Both the position numbers and the translations under genes were made by a program. Of a stretch of 64,000 bases of DNA, positions 47,385 to 58,999 are shown piece after piece (the stretch's first letter is position 1; each line of letters opens with the position of its first letter). The notes under the pieces are model-generated. The model searched no databases, was not told the origin of the DNA, and saw only the letters and a list, made by a program, of their open reading frames with translations. The DNA lies in assembly GCA_035048485.1 (NCBI GenBank), contig CM068588.1:30254769-30318768 (forward strand), in the 5' to 3' direction. This DNA is from Pteria penguin (lineage: Eukaryota > Mollusca > Bivalvia > Pterioida > Pteriidae).

Positions 47385-47984
47385 TTATTCACGTTTAAAT
47401 ATTTTCACAATATTATACTAAAGCTGTTAATTGTTGACTTTTCCCATTACATGTATTTATGAAAACAAAATTATTTCAGAATATTTGTTGGCCTTTGTTG
47501 TGCTCATGGTACAATATCAGGGTAATAACTACTTATTTTAATTGTAAGGCAAAATGTCAATCATACTTGTTTAAAATGGAATCTAAGTCTTTTACTCTCA
47601 TATAGAAATGCTTCATTATGTTTACCTCGGTTAAGATTAGTAGTTTTTACATTCATATCACACCACATGTGTTATTTTTTAAAATAATCTAAACTGTCGA
47701 TAACTGCAGAAATTGTCGATAATTGCAGAGTCGGATTGCCACAAAAATAATGAGTACTCCCTCTGATATGAAATGTGATGTGCTCAATATCCGGTTGACA
47801 AGTAACGTTTACATTAAGGCTCCCATGGGGTAAAGAAGTTACTCAATCAACAGAAACCGAGTCTCGCTAGAACGAAACGAGTGTTAAAGTGTCGACATTG
47901 CTATATATATATATATATTTATGAAGGTACCTTAAATTGTAGTGGAAACACTTCTTTAAGATTAGATAGTAAATGCTGAGCCCA
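47385..47984. other. Non-coding downstream of the transposase relic
   Basis: AT-rich, with a repeated TGTCGATAACTGCAGAAATT/TGTCGATAATTGCAGAG pair near 47695-47730. No gene. Confidence 0.4.
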
Positions 47985-48095
47985 GTGTCACGATAGCTAG
48001 GTACGTAAAGATCCCCACTGCTCCAGGTCAGCTGCTTATGTCTAATTTTCTCTACATCTTTGTGGCAGATGCTGTCACCATATAAGCCTTTATCT
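47985..48095 (+). mobile_element. SINE core fragment
   Basis: ACGTAAAGATCCCCACTGCTCC and GTGGCAGATGCTGTCACCATAT match the central modules of the SINE at 51265-51527 (CGTTAAAGATCCCTCACTGC and GGCAGATGCCGTCACTATAC). Confidence 0.6.
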
Positions 48096-48779
48096 TGATT
48101 GTGATATAAAAACATAACCCAAACAAAACCTTATCAATTAAATCCTTCAATCGTGAAACAACTAACTCAACATTTCAATTAAGATTTTAGCGTACGATAT
48201 CATTTTACGAGACAGTGTATTGCTTTAACAGTGGTGTTACCTATAATGCTTAACTTAATCTAAAATGCTATCTCCCCCTCATTTTTGTGAACGCGCTTTT
48301 TAATTTAATTATTTCGCTCGTATTGCGACATTCACGAATGTTTTGCTAATTTATAATATAGGCAGATAGTTCCTTACCAATATTCGTAAATTCCAATTTG
48401 GTTTTTGTTATGCCCTTTCTCTCCTCTTAGTATACATTATAACTATATGAATCTCTTTATTAAACAATTGTTCCAGGTTATTTTCATCAGTACGTGACGT
48501 CAAAACATTTACTTCTAACCATTGGCACTGAAATTACTATACTGTTTATTTCAAGTCCTTAGTTTCCTCAGGCTGATTTAGAATGTAACCAACAATTATT
48601 AAATGATTCAAAGATATTAACCCTAATTCTTTAAAAAGACCTAAAAGATATGAATCGGAAGAATGTAAAACAGCTGGCCAATAAAGAAATTCCTGTATTA
48701 GCCCTAGAATAAAATTTGCTTAAAACGAAATACAGATACAGAAATCACACAATATATATTTTGTCATACTAATCAGGTA

Positions 48780-49209
48780 ATGAAAATAAATTTGGGCATA
48801 GTAGATATTACAGAAGCTAACAGTAAAGTAACAAAAATCAAATTTGGACGAGTTCTCACTAAAGTATTTTCAGACATGAAAATTCGTAGGTGTAGGGATA
48901 CCAGGAATTTGGCCAATAAGCTGACGCAGCGTTATTATGGCATAAAATGGAAAGAGAACAAAGAAAATGATCTCAATCAGCAAATAAAATTTCAGGAAAT
49001 ATCTAATGTTGTCCCTGAAGATGTTTTTAAGATATCTAGTTGCAAACAGACAACTACTTCAAGAGGATAGTTCTGTGAACAGCGTTAAAAGAGAAAAATC
49101 AAGTGCAAGCATCGAAAATGATGATACCCTTCATCTTTGTATTGCAGATCATGATGATATGAGCACAATATTAGCCAAGATTTTAGAAAAAAGCTTTAGA
49201 AAGCTTTAG
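48780..49209 (+). pseudogene. Unrecognised degenerate coding segment
   Basis: The first frame reads MKINLGIVDITEANSKVTKI, KFGRVLTKVFSDMKIRRCRD and NLANKLTQRYYGIKWKENKE. After a frame change near 49010-49070 it continues RYLVANRQLLQEDSSVNSV and DTLHLCIADHDDMSTILAKI. Composition and length look coding, with an ATG at the start preceded by ACTAATCAG, a possible acceptor. I cannot name the family. Confidence 0.35.
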
Positions 49210-49254
49210 AAAAAAAAACCATGGAAGACACTGGAAAAGTGATATTGTGAGGCT

Positions 49255-49335
49255 ATGTTTAACAACACCAATTGAATGACGTTTGTTACTTTAACTGACT
49301 GTCCTAAGTCGGCATCGTAACCGCAGTACAATCGA
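49255..49335 (+). mobile_element. Type B tail fragment, opposite orientation
   Basis: ACACCAATTGAATGACGTTTG, TGACTGTCCTAAGTCGGCATCGTAAC is the inverse of the tail at 24285-24335. Confidence 0.7.
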
Positions 49336-49339
49336 ATAT

Positions 49340-49955
49340 AATTGTAATGACAGTATTGTCATCAACAGCCTTGCTATTGATTCTCGGCATCGCTGTATTG
49401 GCCCTCGGCAGCTACCCTCCAACCAATCACAAGGCCAATAGAAAAACTACCAGTCAATAATATTACATTATTCAACGCGGAGTAAGTATAGACCAGAGGA
49501 AATATAAACCATTTCTGCAAACACAGCGTTAATAAACAATTTTCTAAGCCATGCGAAATAATAAAATATGATAGTATTTAGGTTGAGCATAGAGTTTATT
49601 CATGTGAAGTGTAAGAAGTACTTTCTTAAGTATTTGTAATGTCTGTGAGGTTCTATTCGTATTAAGCAGTTGTTCCACTTGTTTTACAAAATCAGAAATA
49701 TACTTGAAACTCTGCGATCTGTTGTTTTATTCACTTGCACCAACATACAATGCATACAATGTCCCTGATTGTATTGCATGACCTGCAGAGCGTTTATTAA
49801 ACAATACATAACACATCGAGGAAACCGAGGATGCATGAAAATGAATAACTGTAATTCGTCTATAACTACAAAGCTTAAGATAAGGGAAAGAACCCCTCCA
49901 AAGACATCTTTTTGTTGGTAAGAATATGAAATACATCATATCATATTGGAATATA
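49340..49955. other. Non-coding
   Basis: No gene or recognised repeat. The (AT)n tract begins just after. Confidence 0.4.
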
Positions 49956-49956
49956 C

Positions 49957-50069
<113 letters not shown>

Positions 50070-51130
50070 TGATGAACACACACACACATTGATTAGGAGC
50101 AGCTAGTGATATAACTATATATACAAAATATAAATATCGATGAAGAGGTAGATGACTAATTAAAATAATCAAATTATAAATATATAAGTTTGAATTTGAA
50201 CGAATATTATCGAATTTTTGTTAAAATCTTTGAATATTATTATTATAATGAACATTAGGGAATATAAAGTTTGTGCTCACAATAGATCCCGTTGAGTAAT
50301 AAAAGTAAAATGTTAGTCGGAAATGTATTTAATTGTTTTCCACTGGTAAACAATTTGAAAAATATATATAACAGAATATTGTATATTACGTTACAAGTTG
50401 ACGTATAAGTTCAGTAAAGGGAAATACACATTTGTTTTAGCTTTTTGAATAAACTTCCTTTCGAAATTAACGTAAATGCATTCCATTTCAACTTTCGGAA
50501 TGTAAGAGAAAGTGACATTTAGAGGATTTCTGAGGAGTTTATGATTGAAAAGATAAAAGAATAAGATGATGTCATGCGTCATTTTCTCTCCAAAAATTCG
50601 ACTGCAATATTAGCATGCACTTTAAATATACATTATTTCATCAAACACCGGCTTGACACAATTCTTTTCTACGCTATGTCGTCACCATCTGCACGACTCC
50701 ATGCGCTACGTAAACTGTGACTTCACCTAAGTCATAAATTAATTTATGACATAGTGATATTTCATTGCATAAACAGCAAAACATGGAGGAGTAAACATTC
50801 CCTGGTTCCATGCATCACCCGTCGCAAAAGTCCTGCAACAACTACTACAGTCCAGGTAAAAAAATATATATGACCACATGTAGGAGACAATGACACTAAA
50901 TCAAATTACCTCATTTACGTATGAAATGCTGTTGAACTGAGATTCCGGTGTCGGAAATACACGTGAACAAATGTATGTATGTATACATATTTGTCAAATC
51001 AAGTATAGTCCAAAAGTTCAAGATGGTTAGTTTGTATGATCAGATTTCTCAATGTCAGTTAACATTCTTGAAAGGGGGATCTCAAATTGCACCAGATCAA
51101 AATGTTTGACGTCATGTAAATGACTAGGAC
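50070..51130. other. Non-coding; one diverged copy of the structured segment
   Basis: 50781-50835 carries GGAGGAGTAAACATTCCCTGG and CATGCATCACCCGTCGC, a diverged structured segment closest to the copy at 61130-61190. No gene. Confidence 0.5.
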
Positions 51131-51139
51131 ACTCTGATT

Positions 51140-51720
51140 TTGGGCCTTTTGCATTGTGGAGCTCCTAAAAAGTTCCCCGCGGAGGGTTTGTGTTATTATA
51201 CCCTTTTTCTGATGTTATGTGGCTGTGACACTTTCTACACAGTGTTTGTTCACATTCATTTATACAGCCGGCGTGGCCTTCTGGTATTGCTCTGGACTCC
51301 TGATCGGGAGGCCCGGGTTCGAGTCCCGCTCAGGTCATGCCGGTGTTCTGTCTTTCAGATGAGACAGTAAAAACCGAGGCCCCGTATCGTGGTTTGTAAT
51401 GCACGTTAAAGATCCCTCACTGCTTCGGGTGGGTCCGTTGCAAAGGTCAAAATTTGTATGCCCAGCATCAGGCAGATGCCGTCACTATACGTGAAATATT
51501 CGTGGTGTGACGTTAAACAAAAATCAATCATTTATATATAGAGTGCTGAATTACATTGTTTCGTCTGTATATCAGGGCATTCACGGCGGGTATGGCTAGC
51601 CAAACAGGAGACGCTCACTCCTCCCGGCCACCTGGTCTCACCTCCGAATTTCAGGGGTCCGTGAATGTCCACTGTGGTACATTGTTGTTAGTGCCATAGT
51701 CATGTGACTTTCGTATTTTA
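51140..51720 (-). repeat. Repeat family R copy split by a SINE
   Basis: In reverse it matches 53370-53680: AAGTTCCCCGCGGAGGGTTT and CTGATGTTATGTGGCTGTGACACTTTCTA at the left, and ATTCACGGCGGGTATGGCTA and GGGTCCGTGAATGTCCACTG at the right. The two parts are separated by the SINE at 51265-51527. Confidence 0.85.
51265..51527 (+). mobile_element. tRNA-derived SINE with target-site duplication
   Basis: The tRNA-like head runs from GGCGTGGCCTTCTGG to the B box GGTTCGAGTCC at 51316-51326. Then come TCTTTCAGATGAGACAG, GCACGTTAAAGATCCCTCAC, CGTTGCAAAGGTCAA, ATCAGGCAGATGCCGTCA and the tail GTGTGACGTTAAACAAAAATCAA. TCATTTATA flanks it at 51256-51264 and 51528-51536. Confidence 0.92.
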
Positions 51721-51729
51721 TTTTTACAA

Positions 51730-52390
51730 GATCTCTAAGGTTTTTTTTCACTAGGAACAATCAGGAAGTACTTCAAATCTACACAACTCAAATGTTGTTT
51801 ATAGGATGAAATTTTGAAGCAACTGTTTGTGTATATTTATAGGAAATACAAGGCGACTCCCTCATTTTGAAGTATGGAGTAACAGACTTGTGACTTGAAA
51901 TATTACTTAAATCAAGTGTGTCAGTTCCCTTATCTGCTAAAATACTTGAAGAAATAGGTGCCTCTTATGATCGTCTACAGCGTTGTCTACATAGACGCCT
52001 TGAAATAATCTATTAGAGGAGATATCCAAGATAATACATTGGAGTCGATATTAGACAGTCGAGTGCCAGAATGAGTTAAATGGAAGTTTCCGGAGGATTC
52101 GTATAACTAGTATTTGTATTTTGGTAGCGAATAGAACTTGGTACGAATATAATGAGGACCTAAACTTCGATTGATAAATTGTAGAAGGCCATAACAGGAA
52201 CTGTTATGGATACCAGGTCTATCATATTACCGTTTATCACAACTTCGACGTCTTTGTATTATCAAACAAACGCAAGACACTTACTGACTGACATCCAAGA
52301 TTTGTAGGATTCCAAAAACTGTCAATATGGTCATTACAACCATATGGCGCAGTTGTTATCAATGGTCATTCAGCAACGGTTGGCAATAAT
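51730..52390. other. Non-coding
   Basis: No gene or clear repeat is recognised. Confidence 0.35.
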
Positions 52391-52398
52391 AACTTAAC

Positions 52399-52720
52399 CC
52401 CCCCCCCCCCCCGACCTATCGTCTGAAGGCTCCACACACATTTTTCCATACCTGTGTCAAATTAGCCGGTTTGTTTATATGTACATGTAATCTGAATCAT
52501 CCACACGTTTGCGTAATTGCATCTCGGTAGCAGAATCAAACATATGAATGATTCAGACTACATATAAACAAACCGGCAAATTTGACACAGGTAGGGTAAA
52601 ATGTGTGTGGAACGTTTAGACGACAGATCGGGGGTAAGTTATTATTGCCGATCGTTAGCTTAATGTTTATATATGTAAGATATTTGATCCATTTGATGCC
52701 GAAATGCGTGGAATCGTACC
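52399..52720. mobile_element. Fold-back repeat (related to 39640-40010)
   Basis: After a C-tract, the left arm (CGACCTATCGTCTGAAGG, ACACACATTTT, AAATTAGCCGGTTTGTTTATATGT) is the inverse of the right arm at about 52548-52640. The centre holds AATCATCCACACGTTTGCGT and its partial inverse. The right part continues as GATCGGGGGTAAGTTATTATTGCC, shared with 39900. Confidence 0.75.
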
Positions 52721-53017
52721 GGCCATTCCGTTTATCAATATTGCAAGTTTACGCAACATAAGGAATTGTGGCCATATTATTCATAAAGGACCACTACTTG
52801 TGGCTAAAACGTCTTACATCTCTACCGAGGAAACTCCTTGACTGATATATGTCTTTTAAGGGATTTAAGGTCCCTTTTTCCAAAATGATAACCGACATTT
52901 TCAGACATTGAAATATTAACTAACCGTCTATATCGTTTTGAAAATTCGAAAAAATATATACATATATTCACTAGATGTGACTACACTACATGACTTTGTT
53001 ACCAGTGTTGCATGCAC

Positions 53018-53060
53018 ACAGGAGAAACTCATACCTCCCGAGCACCTGGTCTCACTACTC
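53018..53060 (-). repeat. Fragment of the structured segment
   Basis: CACACAGGAGAAACTCATACC followed by CCGAGCACCTGGTCTCAC is a partial, inverted copy of the recurrent segment. Confidence 0.5.
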
Positions 53061-53189
53061 ATTCTAGTCATTGCTCAACAACTGTGCTTTCTAAACATAT
53101 TATGTCCGCTCTTACTGCAGTTCAAGACTGTTATCAAGTATTGTAATGCTGTATTTAACAAAAGCACAGTCAATTACATTTGGTCAATC

Positions 53190-53335
53190 GAAAGTCATTG
53201 AAAATTTTCGTTTGAGAAATCTGGAAGCTTATCAAGTTTCTTCTTTTGATTTTTCGACACTGTATACCTCTCTACCTCATGACCTAATCAAAACCAAGTT
53301 GTCTCTGATTGCGTCTAAATAATGCCTCTGTACTT
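53190..53335 (+). mobile_element. Type B-like RT fragment
   Basis: The plus frame reads LRNLEAYQVSSFDFSTLYTS, LPHDLIKTKLSLIASK, then a stop. FDFSTLYTSLPHD is the counterpart of type A SFDFSTLYTTIPH. A family R copy follows immediately. Confidence 0.7.
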
Positions 53336-53359
53336 CAAGAGAACAATATCAATTGTACA

Positions 53360-53690
53360 TGCAAAATACGAAAGTAACTGGTGTCACATGACTATGGCAC
53401 TAACAACAATGTACCACAGTGGACATTCACGGACCCCTGAAATTCAGAGGTGAAACCAGGTGCCCGGGAGGAGTGAGCGTCCCCTGTTTGGCTAGCCACA
53501 CCCGCCGCGAATGTCCTTACACACAGACGAAACAATAATAATTCAACACTGTATATATAAATGAATGTGAACAAACACTGTATAGAAAGTGTCAAAGCCA
53601 CATAACATCAGGAAAAAGGTATAATAACACTTAAGTCAAACCCTCCGCGGGGAACTTTTTCACGAGCGCCACACTATACAACTCCACACT
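53360..53690 (+). repeat. Repeat family R, most complete copy
   Basis: It runs from AAAATACGAAAGTAACTGGTG through the structured segment (closing stem GGACATTCACGG at 53421-53432 with CCGCGAATGTCC at 53505-53516). It then continues TATATATAAATGAATGTGAAC, GTCAAAGCCACATAACATC and CAAACCCTCCGCGGGGAACT. Its uninterrupted ATTCATTTATATATA is the empty site for the SINE at 51265. No coding frame. Confidence 0.85.
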
Positions 53691-53699
53691 AACAAACAA

Positions 53700-53999
53700 T
53701 ATGATAGTTATAAATATTGTACTTGTACTGAGTTATGTAATGCCATCATATTTTTGATGAATAATTTTTATTAGCAATTAAAGGCAATATTTATCAACAG
53801 ATTATCATGTAACAAAAACGCAACGGGCCAACTTCACGAGTCAAGTTTCCGATCCGTCTTATATGTTCTCTCAAGAGAGATCGGAACCCTGACTTGTGAA
53901 GATGTCACGGAGCAAACAAGAATGAACACGTAAAAGACATCGCAAAATATATCTACATATAAGAATAGTTAAAAATAAGTAATATGAACGAATAAAGGT
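53700..53999. other. Non-coding
   Basis: Nothing is recognised. Confidence 0.35.
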
Positions 54000-54775
54000 G
54001 TAAAGATGATGGATAAATCCAAACCACAAGTCCAAAAATCATGAAACCATAGGACATACAAAATCAGTGAAAATGAAAAACAAATGGAAAATAACAAAAT
54101 ATGTCTACTTGAAAAGCATATGTGAACCCATGTGATGGAGTGAGATTAGGTGCCCGGGGAGAGTGAGCATCTCCTGCTTGCTAGCAACACCCGTCACATA
54201 TACCCCGTAGAAAGAGTCAAATCGTGTGAATTCCATATGTATCTATATATGGAGAAGGTAACCTTCTAGTATAGAAGGTGTCAAATCTGTGTAAAGTGAT
54301 CGGAATCGGTCTCAGTCCAGAATATCATTTAAAAGTCTGGATAACGAGATATCATATGGAGTAATAAGAGTCTCGTAACGACCGTAGAACTTCCTCAGTG
54401 ACGATGCTAGTCTAGCACATATATAACCCTGGTTGAGCAGCTTAACTGAAAGTCGCCTAGCCCTCAGAACAAAGTCATTGTAATTTGAACATGCTCTGGA
54501 ATAACGTATTAACTGAGATATGAATATGCCGTATGCGGGCGATGATGGAATGTTGCTACTTATGAAAGGAAAGTTTGTGATAGCGAAATTGAAATCGTCA
54601 CGTTTGTCATAGAGTGAGGTGTTCAATTGACCATTAATGTCGAAAGACAACATAATATCTAAATACGAAGTAGAATTACTAGTTTCTGTGGTTTCTTTGA
54701 CCTCCAGTTCACTTGGATAGATGATGCTAAAGTAATCCGCGAATGAAGGATTATCAATTGAAAGCAGACGTGTTT
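54000..54775 (-). mobile_element. Type A Penelope-like element, 5'-truncated copy
   Basis: The reverse complement is nearly identical to 26967-27740: RT end from LLSIDNPSFADYF through YDKRDDFNFAITNFPF to LLNDILD and a stop, then the 3' region with the structured segment (54117-54202). Homology starts abruptly in the RT just after the YIDD motif, a 5' truncation typical of target-primed reverse transcription. Confidence 0.92.
54312..54770 (-). pseudogene. Type A reverse transcriptase C-terminal remnant
   Basis: Open from LLSIDNPSFADYF to the stop and free of lesions over about 150 codons, with only a few substitutions relative to 26970-27421. It lacks all catalytic motifs and so cannot be functional. 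Upstream residues in the same frame come from flanking DNA. Confidence 0.85.
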
Positions 54776-56848
54776 TCATGATTAAATGAGTTGTCCTCGT
54801 CCATTGTGTCATGCGCTAGTACATCAGTATTCTATGTATTTTCCATGAACTTTCTAAGAGATTCACGACGATATTGATATCTTGTTCTGGAATGTCTACC
54901 TTTAAGGAGTTGTAAATTCTTTGGGTATCTAATAACAAAAGACATCTAATTTGAAATGAAATAAAACAATGTATGAGTAGGTATGGTTATGGCAATATAC
55001 TTAAGTAAAAATTAAATCAATGAAAGATGCCTGTGTGACAACTTTAATTTTATTACTTCCTTCTCTTGAAACATTTTATTGGCGTGAATGCAATGCTGTA
55101 ATTCTTGATAGCAATTACACAACAATGCACCATAATATATAAGGCAAAAATCAAATAAAACGAAATTATAGAAAGCATAAATACGTCTGATTTAGTGGTA
55201 CCACGAATCTCATCAAAGACCAAAAAAAAAAAAAAAAAAAAAAAAAAAATAAAAATAAATAAATAAAAATAAAAAAAAGGAAGCAAAATTATTGAAAAAC
55301 ATTGAAGAACATACAAAGATTCACAGAAAATCATACTAAGTATAACAATAAGATACCAAGTAATGTTTCCCCAGGAAATCGATATAAAGAGGCAAAATAA
55401 TGAACTGACAATCATGGACTCCAAGAAAAAAAAAAAACGAAGGTGGGATCAGGCGCCATGGAAGAGTAAGCATCCCTTGCTGACCGGTCGCAACCGCCAT
55501 GGTGTAATAACATGTCGGGTGATTATAAACTCAAAGTCACATTCAGTAGACCTCATAATACCGTTGATAAATCGATATTCAAGAGAATTGAAAGCCGTTC
55601 AATTTACTCCTTAGCACATCAACCTACATACTATACTATTTAGATCAATAATAAGTAGTGGTTCATCATAATATCGGCATGACCCTTGGTGTGATATTTC
55701 GATTTTAAAAATTATACCATTCTTGAACGTGTGATTGGAAAACAAGATTCCCATAGCAACACTTTATCTTTGTATGATATGAAACAAATATGGAGGTAAT
55801 GACATCATAACTCATCACAAAATTCTGAAATCTGATATGTAAACGTATCAATATCAATTGTGCTGAAATAGAATTTCCCTCACATGCAAATCACAACTGT
55901 CCATTATATAACCGGACATTCAATGAAAAAAATAGGAAAATAATTAATTCAATTAATTTATGATACCATTTTATTCAGGTTCCAGTTTCCTTTAAAATGA
56001 TACGTTTTAAAGAAAAAACAAAAAATCAAGCAAAAAAAAAAAAATGAAGATAATAAATAGGGAAATAAATAATATTTTCGTGCATGAACCATGATAGTGT
56101 TGAGTTGTATAATGGCATAATCTTAGAGAGCGGAAACTCTCCTATTTGGGATGTCAAAGGTTACAGTCGATTCTAATTGAAAAATGACGTTTTGATAATG
56201 TTTACAGCAGTCATCATGATTTGTATGTTCTATATATGTTTACTTAAAACGGGCAACGGAAGTTGTACTCTTTCTTCTTCATAATAAAATGTATAACAAA
56301 CGCAAATATAAATTTGCAATAGTCAATCAAAGCGACTGGACGTTGCATTGAAATAACAACTAGATATCAGACAGCAACATAAACATGGAAATAAAGCATA
56401 TATAATATGTTCCAAAATCAGACTACCATTTGAAAAATCGTTATAAAATTACGATATACATTATTTCAAGTCGTAATTTAATAACTAAACGTTAGTGAGA
56501 CCGTCGAATCGAGTTTCGGTAAGTTCGAGTTTTCGAAGTCTCCGTGTGTTAAGTAAAAACAAGAAAAGTATACCATGAGATCAGGATTCTCTATCAATAA
56601 TTGAAATGTTGTTTGGAAAATTACATAATTTTGCAAGTATTTATGTTTTTAGATAATATATTGTAAAATAATTGACATCATACTTGCCGACATTCCTTCA
56701 TTAAAATCAAGCGAAAGATCTTTACATACATTTTAGATAAGAACAGAATATTAATAAAATCAAAGAGGTTTAAAGCATACACATTACACTATCCTCAGTA
56801 TTACTTGTATAATAAACAAACCGGTAGCTACTAATTCTGTAATTTCTG
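54776..56848. other. Non-coding with a poly-A tract and one structured-segment copy
   Basis: Poly-A lies at about 55221-55285. 55442-55505 has GGGATCAGGCGCCATGGAAG, AGTAAGCATCCCTTGCTGACC and GCAACCGCCATGGTG, a diverged structured segment with its own inner CCATGG pairing. No gene. Confidence 0.5.
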
Positions 56849-56849
56849 T

Positions 56850-56912
56850 ATAGCTCTATGGTGACTTCTGCCACATAACTGAGCCAGTAACTCCTCTTTT
56901 TTCTTTCACAGT
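56850..56912 (-). repeat. Inverted partner of 59008-59056
   Basis: CTATGGTGACTTCTGCCACA TAACTGAGCCAGTAACTCCTC is the near-exact inverse of GAGGAGATACTGGCTCAGTTATGTGGCAGAAGTCACCATGG at 59008. It belongs to the type B 3' region. The two inverted copies bracket the RNase H and recombinase part of the DIRS-like element. Confidence 0.8.
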
Positions 56913-57054
56913 AAAGAGTTCCTTGTTTACGATTGGGGTACAGCACTTGACAAAAATATCCCCTGTGCACGCTTCGCCGATCTTACACGCGATGTACGAT
57001 GTTGTCGGAGTTATCTTTCTTTTTGATAAGTAATTATGCGAAACTACTTAAGAA

Positions 57055-57162
57055 GTTAGTAGTGTGGGTCGGAAGTCTTGTAGCTTAAAATGTTATTATA
57101 TTACTATGGGTACGTATCATCATTTAAGCTCGTAAGTCTGTCACACATGGACCCACACTAAC
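57055..57162. mobile_element. Hairpin MITE-like element
   Basis: GTTAGTAGTGTGGGTC at the left and GGACCCACACTAAC at the right are inverted. An inner pair TAGCTTAAA / TTTAAGCT also matches. Confidence 0.65.
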
Positions 57163-57245
57163 TGATATTTGTCATTATTTAAAGACAATGAATTATTTCC
57201 CAAATTCATTTTGAGTTTCCGCGTGTGAAATACAGTACACTTTCA

Positions 57246-57479
57246 TTAGCGGGACCTGCAAATGACTTCCACTTTTCGCGGAGTTTTTAAGTTTCGCGAC
57301 TTTGATCTGTATATAGGATTAAATATATAATTATCTGATTTCAAATGGAATTTTGCTAATCTTATATACCATTGGATCATTTTAAGAGGACATGCAATAG
57401 TGCGACCCATTGAGATGAGAATTGCGTCTCCTTTTCTTTGCTGATCAGGTTTGCTTTTATTATTTTTCACTGAAAACAA
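57246..57479 (-). pseudogene. Tyrosine recombinase fragment of the DIRS-like element
   Basis: The frame has KPDQQRKGDAILISMG followed by CPLKMIQWYIRLA and DNYIFNPIYRSK. A QxRKGDxVxI......CPVxMxxRYI pattern is typical of DIRS-type recombinases. The catalytic Arg, His and Tyr motifs are not visible in this open frame. Confidence 0.6.
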
Positions 57480-58099
57480 GATTCAAAACGAATTAATATT
57501 CATCTTATCTCATCATATCGCAAGAATCCTTCAGCAAATGACAATAATATCGTAGTAACATCTCTAATTAGAAACAAATCATTACTATGTTCAAAGAGTA
57601 TACAAAGCTTAATAAGCATGTTTGGAGTAACCTGTGTTTCATGGACTTTGCATGTCTCTTCTCTGCGTCATGTAAAAATTTTTTTCGCACATGAATTATT
57701 TCTTTGATTAATATAACCATTCCCGTCATGCAGCCACTTATTCCTGTAAATAAGTACACCTATTATTTAATATATAAAATGAAGTGCAACATGATTTTTG
57801 TAAATTTTTACCAAATATGTCAATCTTCCCTATAAGTTTCAGAACCGTATTTATTTCAGATATAAAATATCCTTGAACACATATCAGCCAATATGGGACC
57901 GACTTCCATACTGCAATTATTACAGTACCATGAACCCTTCCTTAAAGTATTGTGATCAAAGAGGGGGAAGGCACTAACCAATTGTATTTTCTTCTCTATT
58001 AAAGCACTGTTACCTGAACAATATTTGCACCAAAACTTTGCATCAAAATTTTCACATTTTCAATAAAGTAGCAAATCTGTCATAAGTATGAAGTTCCCA

Positions 58100-58545
58100 A
58101 GCTTCATCCAGCTTTTTTTTTTAAAATACCCACCACTGTACTCCCCAACCGTCATTATCATGGCACCTACTAAGATGATCAGCATTAGTATTTTCAGCTC
58201 TAGTTATCCATGAAGATGACATTATAAAATCTATTTTGTTAGCTATATCTATAATATCAAGACAAATGCCACTCAAATTTACCTTAAATATGCTAAAACA
58301 TTCTTAGTATCTGATATACTTTGTTCTGAATGACCTCCAATATTATTAATATTCGAGTACCCTACTCGTCTTCCAGACTGTAGTTCTCTCCATGTAGAAC
58401 CTTGTTCAGATTCACTGTGATCCAAATTATCATATACCGTGAAACCTGGTATATAATCACCGTCAGGTGACCTCAGACAACCGCCATAACCAACACCTGA
58501 GGTATCACAAACGACTTTCGTATTTATTACATGTTCTTCTGTCAA
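58100..58545 (-). pseudogene. RNase H-like domain of the DIRS-like element
   Basis: VVCDTSGVGYGGCLRSPDGD, then SESEQGSTWRELQSGRRVGY and the downstream RAENTNADHLSRCHD motif (other frame, near 58180) form the usual DIRS RNase H run: an Asp-Ser/Thr-Gly...GGCL start, STWRELxxxRRV, and NTxADxLSR. Frameshifts separate the parts. Confidence 0.65.
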
Positions 58546-58999
58546 ATGACTAAAATATGAATCTATTATTTATTATAACTCAACGATCACAATCACAACA
58601 ATGAATTCTGCACGATTTTTTATATAGGACTTCTCCATTATAATATTTCTTGAACGCATTCATATGGACTCCATGTATTTGTGAGAAAATCGGTAGAGAC
58701 GGTTGACCCAGTATACCTGATGAAATCTAATTACAACTACTTTGTTGCCGGTGCTCAAATGAGCAAAAATTAATTCAACAATGTTTTGCAATGTTAAATG
58801 CAGTTTATCTGTTTACATATTCAAAACCAAACCTAACCAAGTAATTTCCACTGCAATTTCTCTTCGGCAACAATAAAACCAAGTCAATATAAATGTCCTG
58901 AATTCAATTATTCAAATCCAAAGCTTCTTTCTTTGTTTTCGCACCAGCAATACCATCATTTAAACACGCAATGATGTTGAGATCTCCAACTCCAATATT

